Shown piece after piece: positions 1-5,551 of a stretch of DNA of 5,551 nt; the stretch's first letter is position 1; every line of letters starts with the position of its first letter. A program made the position numbers and the translations under genes. The DNA comes from Nitrososphaerales archaeon. GTDB lineage: Archaea; Thermoproteota; Nitrososphaeria; Nitrososphaerales; Nitrososphaeraceae. The notes beneath the pieces were generated by a model, which was given only the letters and a program-made list of their open reading frames with translations, made no database searches and was not told the origin of the DNA. Location of the stretch: assembly GCA_029237515.1 (NCBI GenBank), contig JARBAV010000354.1:1-5551 (forward strand), read 5' to 3'.

Positions 1-1
1 C

Positions 2-502
2 AAGGCGTATGATCCAGCGGGAGTCGTAATAAGCAATGGACCAGGCGACCCAGAGACTTGCGCAGCGACTATCATTACGGCAAAAAAACTAATTGAAGAA
101 TCGATACCTACTCTAGGTATTTGTCTTGGTAATCAAATTCTAGCACTTGCGGCCGGGGCAATAACATATAAACTAAAATTTGGTCATCGAGGTCAAAATA
201 AGCCGTGCATTAACAAGAACGATAACACTACTTACATAACAAGTCAGAATCACGGCTATGGAATAGATTCGTTGAGCCTACAAAAAACAGATTTTACTAC
301 TTGGTTTTACAATCCCGATGACAACACCATAGAAGGAATTCAACATAAATCCAAACCTGTCATTGGCGTACAATTTCACCCCGAGGCTTCTCCTGGGCCG
401 TATGATTGTATATTTGTGTTTGAAAAATTTAGAGATATTATCAAGAACTGCAATAATCTGACCACTACCCATCGAGACAAGGCTCGGAGTCGAAATATTT
501 AA
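2..502 (+). CDS. carA: Carbamoyl-phosphate synthase small (glutaminase) subunit, C-terminal part
   Basis: This is the 3' end of carA; the start lies upstream of the window, and 166 codons are visible, ending at TAA 500-502. CarA hydrolyses glutamine and delivers ammonia to CarB for carbamoyl phosphate synthesis (pyrimidines, arginine) in the cytoplasm. The visible part is the class I glutamine amidotransferase domain. It opens with the SNGPGDPE loop, followed by the nucleophile motif GICLGNQIL (Cys codon 122-124), FGHRGQNKP, SQNHGYGID, and VQFHPEASPGP with catalytic His (377-379) and Glu (383-385). These align in order with E. coli CarA motifs, so the triad is complete. One difference is the position after CLG, which is His in E. 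coli and Asn here (131-133); it is not a triad residue. The C-terminal tail after FEKFRDII is short and polar. The TTG at 272 is internal, not a start. carB follows 311 nt downstream on the same strand. The identification is near certain. Confidence 0.94.
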   Translation, partial: KAYDPAGVVISNGPGDPETCAATIITAKKLIEESIPTLGICLGNQILALAAGAITYKLKFGHRGQNKPCINKNDNTTYITSQNHGYGIDSLSLQKTDFTTWFYNPDDNTIEGIQHKSKPVIGVQFHPEASPGPYDCIFVFEKFRDIIKNCNNLTTTHRDKARSRNI

Positions 503-597
503 CAAACTAACTTTACCCAAAGTATAGTAATGGAACCAGCCTATTAGATGGATATTTGATTGATTTTAAATCCTGAAATATGAAGGAGTTATAGTTA

Positions 598-657
598 TTG
601 TTGATAATGAGATTCAGTAATACGATCCAGTTCTGCAAAAGTTTGGGTAAACTATAG
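598..657 (+). CDS. Possible 19-codon leader ORF with strong Shine-Dalgarno
   Basis: The ORF is TTG TTG ATA ATG through to TAG at 655-657, encoding MLIMRFSNTIQFCKSLGKL (or 16 residues from ATG 607). The only support is AAGGAG at 583-588, nine bases before the first TTG. The peptide resembles nothing I know. It could be a leader peptide upstream of carB or pure chance; a purine-rich hexamer is not rare in AT-rich DNA. Its location in an unusually long carA-carB gap is the only reason it is listed. Confidence 0.12.
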   Translation: MLIMRFSNTIQFCKSLGKL

Positions 658-707
658 AACAAAAGAATACAGTAATATGGAACAAATCATGATTTAGTAT
701 TTTAGAA

Positions 708-827
708 ATGCTTCAAAATTTGGATGTAGAGCTTTCGATTCCTAAAGATTTATTCTCTGTTCAGCAGAATAACATTCTTTGGGATGCCACGAAACTTATG
801 GAGGACTTGAGACTTGGGAAAACATGA
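708..827 (+). CDS. Possible 39-codon small ORF overlapping the carB start
   Basis: ATG 708-710 to TGA 825-827 gives a 39-residue peptide beginning MLQNLDVELSIPKDLFSV and ending LMEDLRLGKT. It overlaps the proposed carB start (814) by 14 nt in another frame. The predicted shape is a short beta strand (VELSIP) then a helix. This loosely resembles the N-terminal half of small UPF0175-type antitoxins, but that is an impression, not a match. There is no Shine-Dalgarno before its ATG. The overlap would permit translational coupling to carB. It could equally be chance or a remnant of a lost gene. Confidence 0.22.
   Translation: MLQNLDVELSIPKDLFSVQQNNILWDATKLMEDLRLGKT
800..804 (+). promoter_or_regulatory. 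Shine-Dalgarno of carB (GGAGG)
   Basis: GGAGG lies nine bases before TTG 814-816. It decides the start of carB: an in-frame TGA at 808-810 blocks any longer protein, there is no in-frame ATG nearby, and initiation at this TTG gives exactly the same 25-residue distance to the conserved Glu before FDYSG as in E. coli CarB. Confidence 0.65.
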
Positions 828-3800
828 AAATATCAAGAAAGTTTTAGTCCTAGGTAGCGGGGCAATTAAGATCGGAGAAGCAGGCGAAAGTCATTCGGTA
901 AAGCGAAGACCGCCATTTCGATTACTCTGGTTCTCAATGCCTCAAAGCGTTAAGGGAAGATAACATAAACACACTACTAATTAACCCAAATATTGCAACT
1001 ATTCAAACCGATAGCAGATTCGCGGATCGAGTATACCTCTTACCCGTTAACCTTGAATATGTAACAAGCATACTTGAGCTTGAACGCCCAGATTCGATAA
1101 TGTTGAGTTTCGGTGGACAGACAGCGTTAAACTGTGGTGTTGCGCTGGAAAATAGTGGGATCCTCAAGAAATATGGGATAAAGGTTTTAGGCACTCAAAT
1201 TCACGGTATTCAAAATACCGAAGATAGACAACTTTTCAAGGATAACATGGCAGAATGTGGACTTCCAGTCCTTGAAAGCTCATCGGCGAACTCTATTGAA
1301 GAGTCCCAGAAAATTGCCGAGCGAATAGGATATCCAGTAATCATAAGGGTAGCTTATACGTTGGGCGGACGGGGCGGCGGAGTTGCCTATAATGTTTACG
1401 AACTACAGGAGATAGTACAACGAGGACTAGCACTTAGCGTAGTTCGACAAGTTCTAATAGAAAAATACGTAGGATCCTGGAAGCAAATTGAATACGAAGT
1501 AATGCGAGATCACCACGGAAACAGTGTAATAATATGTAATATGGAAAACGTTCTAGCCATGAAGGTTCACACAGGGGATAACATAGTCGTAGCTCCTTCG
1601 CAGACACTAAACAACTACGAATATCATGTACTTCGAAGTGCTGCATTGAAAGCTACTAAGAAATGTGATATCATCGGTGAGTGCAATATTCAGTTTGGAC
1701 TTGATCCTGGTTCTGAGAATTATTGCGTTATTGAAGTAAATGCGCGATTATCTAGATCCTCTGCATTGGCCAGTAAGGCTACCGGATACCCGTTGGCATA
1801 CATGGCCGCAAAGATAAGCTTGGGGTACTCACTCCCCGAATTAGTTAACACTGTCACGAAAGCTACTACTGCTTGTTTTGAGCCTTCGTTGGATTATATT
1901 GTGCTGAAAATGCCTAGATGGGATTTCAAGAAATTTGAAATGGTGAAAAAGAGGCTTGGCAGCACAATGAAATCAGTTGGGGAGGTAATGGCAATTGGCA
2001 GGAGCTTTGAAGAGGTAATTCAAAAGGCAGTCAGAATGTGCGACAATGGAAAGCATGGCCTCGTTTCCAATTCTAGGATTGACAGCAATGGTTCAGATGA
2101 TAATAATTTTTCTTCCACACATGTTTCTGATGAAAGGTATGGCGTAACTAATATAGGTCAGCAGAAAATGCTGCTTCCGGCGTCAGGAAAGCGAGCAGGG
2201 ATTGGTTCGAATAATGCTTTGGATTTAAATTCGCCGGAAAACACAAGTGATCTAAGTAGTGCTGATGCAAAATCTCAACACGATAAACAGTTACCGTACT
2301 TGTCTTCCTCGATAGGAAATAGTTCTGATGATGGTAATATCAATAGTAGTAGTAATGGCTATGTTAATTGCATTGATGATAGTAGTATAAATGTAGAGGA
2401 TCATGTGATTGAATCCATCGAACAAGCTCTAATATATCCAACAGATGAGATCCTCTTTGATGTAGTAAGAGCGTTGAATGTGGGCTTGTCAGTGGACCGC
2501 ATCAACTCGCTCTCGTCAATAGATCCTTGGTTCATAAACAAGATACAATCAATAGTCAGAACTGAAAAGAAGTTAAGAACTTCGACTCTAAACAAGAAAA
2601 TATTGCTGGAAGCGAAGAAAATGGGATTCTCAGACATCCAAATTGCCAACTGCTGTAACATCGACGAGATTGATGTTAGATCACTGAGAAGGAAGTTGAT
2701 GATCCAGCCAGTTACCAAACAAATAGATACTTTGGCTGCTGAATGGCCAGCAAAGACAAACTATCTTTATCTCACCTACGGCGGTCAATTTGATGACGTT
2801 CATTTTGTTCCAAAAATAAGGTACAGAAAATTAATATCCAGTATGCAGGCTAGCAAACCACGAGCAAAGAACAAGCCTTCAAAGGTGATAGTCCTAGGTG
2901 CTGGACCATACAGGATAGGCAGTAGTGTAGAATTTGATTGGGGCACCGTAAATATGGTATGGGGCCTAAAGGACAACGGTTGTAACGAGGTCATTATCAT
3001 TAATTGTAACCCTGAAACCGTCTCCACCGATTATGATATTTGTGACCGCTTGTATTTCGAAGAACTAACATACGAGAGGGTAATGGACATTTGTGAAAGA
3101 GAAAATTCTGATGGAATAGTAACTTGCGTGGGGGGCCAGACTGCAAATACACTTACTCCAAGATTAGCATCTGCAAACATGAATATTGTAGGAACATCTG
3201 CCGCAAGTGTAGACCAAGGCGAGGATCGATCCAAGTTTGGAAAGCTGCTTGACTCGTTGGATATAAGACAGCCAGCTTGGAAAAAATTTACGAGTTTAGA
3301 TGAAGCAAAAACATTTGCAGAGTTTGTGAAATACCCACTGCTCGTTAGACCTTCTTATGTGCTTAGTGGCGCTGCAATGAAAGTTGTTTGGACCCCCGAG
3401 CAGTTAAAGAAATACTTGACTGAGGCGACAAATGTAAGCCCTGATCACCCAATTGTTATGACAAAGTTTTTGGAAGACGCTTCAGAAGTGGAAGTTGATG
3501 CGGTAGGAGACGGACAGACCGTAGTAATTGGTTCGGTTATCGAACACATTGACAACGCTGGCGTACACTCAGGAGACGCGATGATGTGCATTCCTCCTTG
3601 GAGGTTAGATAGGGAAACTATAGAGACAATCACTGAATATAGTAAAAGAATCGGCGTGGCCATGAGAATAATTGGACCTTTCAATATACAATTTTTGGTA
3701 AAGAAAGGCCAGGTATTCGTAATAGAAGCCAATATCCGCGCTTCTAGGTCGATGCCATTCGTATCAAAATTTACTGGTCTAAATTTAATTTCACTGGCTG

Positions 3801-4456
3801 CTCAAGCCATGATAGGAAAAAAATTGCCTGATGATCGTAGCGATAGTTGGTTAAGAAAGTCTGGTTTTGGCATAAAAGTTCCTCAATTTTCTTTTATGCA
3901 GCTCGATGGCGCAGATATTGTCCTTGGCGTTGAAATGCAATCTACAGGGGAAGTAGCCTGTTTTGGGTCAAGTTTTCACGACGCACTTTCGAAAGCCTAC
4001 ATTGCGGCCGGATTCAACCTACCACTAAGTGGCAGAGTTTTGATAACTGCCGGAGGACCTACTAACAAGGAAAAAATCCTTCCTCTAATACGAAAGATAG
4101 GCGACATGGGATACTCCATAATGGCTACAGAACACACCGCAGATTTTATAGAAAATTTCAATATTCGCCCAGTTGAGAGAGTATACAAGATTAGCGAACC
4201 TCTAAGAAAACCTAATATTTCAGAGATGCTTTTTAAACGTCAAATCGATTTCATTATTAATATTCCATCCACATCTACTATTGAGCGATACGTTGGGATG
4301 CTAGGTGATGAATATCAGATACGAAGGAAGGCGGTCGAGCTCGGAATACCTGTTTTGACCACGGTCGAATCTGCCTCCACATTCATTAATACCCTTGAAT
4401 GGATTAGGACTCACACAACTACCTTTGACTACTTAAGACCCTACAATGAATCTTAG
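814..4456 (+). CDS. carB: Carbamoyl-phosphate synthase large subunit, frame broken by a 28-nt insertion
   Basis: CarB makes carbamoyl phosphate from bicarbonate, CarA-derived ammonia and two ATP. The start is TTG 814 behind GGAGG. Codons 1-25 (814-888) read MGKHENIKKVLVLGSGAIKI and then GEAGE. After 28 extra nt (889-916) the gene resumes in another frame at 917 with FDYSGSQCLKALRED and stays open to TAG 4454-4456. Without the 28 nt the product is 1,204 aa, against 1,073 in E. coli; most of the excess is a 107-aa linker insertion (residues about 411-517). Order of domains: pre-ATP-grasp; ATP-grasp 1 with EDR, IIRVAYTLGGRGGG, HTGD and EVNARLSRSS; linker/oligomerisation domain; second half from residue 681 (VIVLGAGPYRIG, VEFDW, RPSYVLSGAAM, HSGD, EANIRASRS); and an MGS-like allosteric domain from about 1064 (ATEHTAD, YKISE, FIINIPS). 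Catalytic Glu/Asn/Arg sets are intact in both halves. As written, frame one stops at TAA 961-963, and the next start in the long frame is ATG 1100, which would lose 86 residues. The identity is certain; functionality is open. Confidence 0.93.
889..916 (+). other. 28-nt frame-shifting insertion inside carB
   Basis: The segment separates the Glu codon GAA (886-888) from TTC (917-919) in what should be the continuous motif GEAGE-FDYSGSQ. Because 28 is not a multiple of three, reading moves to another frame. Read through in the first frame it encodes SHSVKRRPP and then hits TAA 961-963. In the downstream frame it contains TAA 899-901. The uninterrupted sequence at the junction would have been the palindrome CGAATTCG, and the insertion sits exactly at its centre. 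The insert itself carries TTCG (894-897) and CGAA (904-907), so CGAA/TTCG tetramers alternate four times across 885-920. There is no target-site duplication and it is too short for an insertion sequence. Confidence 0.85.
2072..2392 (+). other. 107-residue low-complexity linker insertion in CarB
   Basis: Compared with E. coli CarB, sequence between GLVSN (aligned with GFDPK after the first ATP-grasp region) and VEDHVIESIEQALIYPTDEI (the start of the linker helices) is extra. It spans about 107 residues (about 411-517 of the reconstructed protein), rich in Ser, Asn, Asp and Gly, with few aromatics and no predicted motif. It lies at the surface junction between the two synthetase halves and is probably disordered. 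It keeps the frame exactly and contains no stop, so it is translated with the rest of carB. Borders are good to a few residues because they rest on an alignment made by eye. Confidence 0.8.
2321..2392 (+). repeat. Imperfect AGT/AAT/GAT codon repeats within carB linker
   Basis: This is a run of near-identical triplets in the carB frame: AGT TCT GAT GAT GGT AAT, then AAT AGT AGT AGT AAT (2342-2356), then GAT GAT AGT AGT (2375-2386). It encodes Ser, Asn and Asp stretches. It is a degenerate trinucleotide tract of the kind produced by replication slippage, and suggests how the linker grew. It is not a CRISPR or other spaced array. Confidence 0.6.
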
Positions 4457-4523
4457 ACTTATTAGAATTCGATTAAAACAATTAATGATAAATGAATTGC
4501 CCATCTTTCAATTTGCGAATTAA
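4457..4523. terminator. Convergent intergenic region, probable termination zone
   Basis: These 67 nt separate the stop codons of carB (+) and the phosphoesterase (-). Both transcripts must end here or run into each other. There is only a weak hairpin (CAATT 4479-4483 with AATTG 4495-4499, loop 11 nt) and short T-rich patches: ATCTTTCAATTT at 4503-4514 for the + strand, and TTGTTTTAATC on the - strand opposite 4471-4481. Archaeal termination can rely on such T-rich tracts. Assignment is by position more than by signal strength. Confidence 0.3.
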
Positions 4524-5279
4524 TCAAGTTACAAATGGGAGCAACCTTTCATCTCCCAATACGTACCCGTCCAAACACACTACTAGCGCCTGCTTAACAT
4601 AGTCATCAGATTTCGTTGCGTTTCTAATAACGGGGGACAAAGAAATAGTAGTGTTCTTTTTTTTAGAGTCACTAGGGGGAGTGATAAATCGGTTAATAGA
4701 AGGCATAGTTACTAAATCGAGGTACCCTTCTTCATTTTTGAAAACAGAACCTTTCTTAACTCTTAGAAATATCCAAACGCGTTGACCGTTTAGGTTGCTA
4801 TCGGGCTTCTTTATAACTGGATGCAGATGTCCCATTACTATTTTATTAACTGCGGATTTTTTACGAGACGGCATTGTATGACCATGTATGAAGAGTGTAT
4901 CGCCAATCGTAATCCCTGTTGGACTAGCTATTGATACCTCGGCCGGCGACAAACTTTCGATCTTCACATCATGATTTCCAGGTATTAGATAAACGTGATA
5001 ATTGTTGGTAAGATCCTTCAGGAACCGAGGTATATGATACCTTTCAATAGAGTTAGTATTTACAATTGAATCTTTGATGTCTCCAAGCAATATTATTCCA
5101 TCTGGATTGAAACCTCTTACAATCGCTTGTATTTCTGATATTATTTGTTGGGTAAAGAATTTCGAATCAATTTGAATCCCCTTCTTCACAAGGTCATACT
5201 CGAAGCCTAAGTGAAGATCTGTGACGACGAGGTACTTCTTTAGAGAATTACTCGGCCCATGACAATACTTAAACGACAA
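4524..5279 (-). CDS. Metallophosphoesterase, archaeal SbcD/Mre11-related (ICC-like) family
   Basis: This 251-residue calcineurin-like phosphoesterase has all the motifs of the fold: DLH (Asp21, His23, in VVTDLHLGFE), GD (Asp67, in ILLGDIKD), GNHD (Asn102-Asp104), GH (His132, in FIHGH) and GHLHP (His151, His153). Together they supply a two-metal site for phosphodiester or phosphomonoester hydrolysis. DLHLGFE near the N-terminus, LLGDIKD and GHLHP fit the archaeal family described as SbcD-related phosphoesterase (COG1407/TIGR00024 type). The substrate of this family is not established, and in many archaea it is associated with DNA-repair helicase genes. It lacks the capping and nuclease-specific regions of true Mre11. 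No signal peptide or membrane segment is seen, so it is probably cytoplasmic. The start is TTG (5277-5279); an in-frame TGA lies 16 codons upstream with no ATG or GTG between. No Shine-Dalgarno precedes it, so the start is less certain than the identity. It is convergent with carB, with no evident functional link. Confidence 0.87.
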   Translation of the reverse strand: MSFKYCHGPSNSLKKYLVVTDLHLGFEYDLVKKGIQIDSKFFTQQIISEIQAIVRGFNPDGIILLGDIKDSIVNTNSIERYHIPRFLKDLTNNYHVYLIPGNHDVKIESLSPAEVSIASPTGITIGDTLFIHGHTMPSRKKSAVNKIVMGHLHPVIKKPDSNLNGQRVWIFLRVKKGSVFKNEEGYLDLVTMPSINRFITPPSDSKKKNTTISLSPVIRNATKSDDYVKQALVVCLDGYVLGDERLLPFVT

Positions 5280-5529
5280 AGCAGCATGCGGAGGTATGAT
5301 TTCGATGCTCGTAGTAACATCCTTTCATTCAAGAAACGCTCTAATATGCTTTCCTTTGTTATCATTGACAATTTCACAGCAAGCTCCTTGAAACAAAGTC
5401 GCCTAGCACAATACACAGCTGCTGAATCAGAATTCAACTGAGGACTAGATCACATGTTCTTTGTTGCAATTTCAATTAAACGAATTAACACGCCAACTCT
5501 ACAATAAAAAGGTGAATAAACCTAAAATC
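5280..5529. promoter_or_regulatory. Divergent upstream region between phosphoesterase and next gene
   Basis: These 250 nt must hold the promoters of the leftward phosphoesterase gene and the rightward gene starting near 5530. Near the right edge, ACAATAAAAA (5501-5510) lies about 20-28 nt before ATG 5530, the spacing expected of an archaeal TATA box for a leaderless transcript; CAATTAAAC (5473-5481) is an alternative further up. On the - strand, CATATTAGAG (opposite 5339-5348) is a weak candidate. Two short overlapping ORFs on opposite strands cross this region, but neither is convincing. Confidence 0.35.
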
Positions 5530-5551
5530 ATGTCCGAAAGTGCTATTGAGA
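5530..5551 (+). CDS. Start of an unidentified gene, truncated by window end
   Basis: ATG TCC GAA AGT GCT ATT GAG gives MSESAIE before the window ends, too little to identify. The frame is open upstream to TAG 5446-5448, so an earlier GTG at 5512-5514 (adding six residues) or the TTGs at 5461-5466 are possible starts. ATG 5530 is preferred because an AT-rich TATA-like patch sits at the right distance for leaderless initiation and the MSE- beginning is typical. GGTGA at 5511-5515 is 14 nt away, too far to be a good Shine-Dalgarno. Confidence 0.45.

Larger units (their letters stand above)
503..813 (+). other. carA-carB intergenic gap, no recognisable gene
   Basis: This is a 311-nt AT-rich stretch between the carA stop and the proposed carB TTG start. 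It has frequent stops in all forward frames and no conserved CarA or CarB sequence that I can read. It contains a TTTTAAAT patch (564-571) that could be an archaeal TATA element, an AAGGAG (583-588) ahead of a 19-codon ORF, a 39-codon ORF that runs into carB, and GGAGG (800-804) just before carB. I see no tRNA, long hairpin or strong repeat. It may be an untranslated leader or an internal promoter region for carB. Confidence 0.5.

Noticed and set aside
272..502. Separate small gene starting at TTG 272
   Set aside because: The frame is open back to position 2 and encodes the CarA nucleophile elbow upstream, so this is only the tail of carA.
889..916. BHB-type archaeal intron in carB mRNA
   Set aside because: I could not draw a bulge-helix-bulge with 3-nt bulges and a 4-bp helix at these borders, and 28 nt is very short for a protein-gene intron. 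Left only as a formal possibility under the frame-break finding.
1100..1102. ATG 1100 as the true start of carB
   Set aside because: Conserved CarB sequence (FDYSGSQ, NPNIATIQTD, VYLLP) is in the same frame from 917, and the matching first 25 codons with a Shine-Dalgarno lie at 814-888. Starting at 1100 would remove most of the first pre-ATP-grasp domain.
2321..2392. CRISPR-like or regulatory repeat array
   Set aside because: The triplets are in the carB frame with no spacers or longer unit; this is low-complexity coding sequence.
2610..2618. AAGCGAAGA shared with the 28-nt insert (901-909) as a donor site for the insertion
   Set aside because: A nine-base match with no extension on either side is expected by chance in purine-rich coding sequence.
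5240..5437. Minus-strand ORF of 65 codons upstream of and overlapping the phosphoesterase
   Set aside because: It has a helical-looking stretch (FKELAVKLSMITKESILER) but overlaps the phosphoesterase start by 40 nt in another frame, needs a TTG start, and resembles no family I know. It also conflicts with an equally long ORF on the opposite strand.
5259..5441. Plus-strand ORF of 60 codons in the divergent region
   Set aside because: It overlaps the phosphoesterase 5' end, has no Shine-Dalgarno or recognisable motif, and its composition looks like chance translation.

Overview
The window looks like archaeal chromosome, most likely from an ammonia-oxidising thaumarchaeon (Nitrososphaerota, perhaps a soil lineage of the Nitrososphaera/Nitrosocosmicus type). 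The grounds are the archaeal style of the CarB signatures (NPNIATIQTD, IRVAYTLGGRGGG, NARLSRSSALASKATG, RPSYVLSGAAM, EANIRASRS), an archaeal-type SbcD/Mre11-related phosphoesterase next door, AT-rich composition (about 40% GC by eye), and TTG starts. The lineage is an inference from motif style, not from a search.

Layout: (1) 2-502, + strand, the 3' part of carA, the glutaminase subunit of carbamoyl-phosphate synthetase. (2) 503-813, a 311-nt gap between carA and carB, which holds two tiny ORFs and a carB Shine-Dalgarno but no recognisable gene. (3) 814-4456, + strand, carB, the synthetase subunit. It is full length but is read in two frames: its first 25 codons are in one frame and the rest in another, because 28 nt sit between the codons for Glu25 and the expected Phe26. 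It also carries a 107-residue Ser/Asn/Asp-rich insertion in the linker between its two halves. (4) 4457-4523, a short convergent intergenic stretch. (5) 4524-5279, - strand, an intact metallophosphoesterase of the archaeal SbcD-related/ICC-like family. (6) 5280-5529, a divergent upstream region. (7) 5530-5551, + strand, the first codons of an unidentified gene that runs off the window.

CarA and CarB act together. CarA hydrolyses glutamine and channels ammonia to CarB, which makes carbamoyl phosphate from bicarbonate, ammonia and two ATP for pyrimidine and arginine synthesis. The phosphoesterase is transcribed toward carB and has no evident link to that pathway.

The main point of interest is the carB frame break. 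Everything downstream is conserved and open for more than 1,170 codons, and all the catalytic residues I checked are present. The break is therefore either very recent, an assembly or strain artefact, or bridged by recoding. The second point is the long low-complexity linker. I see no CRISPR array, tRNA or rRNA gene, insertion sequence, or defence system here.
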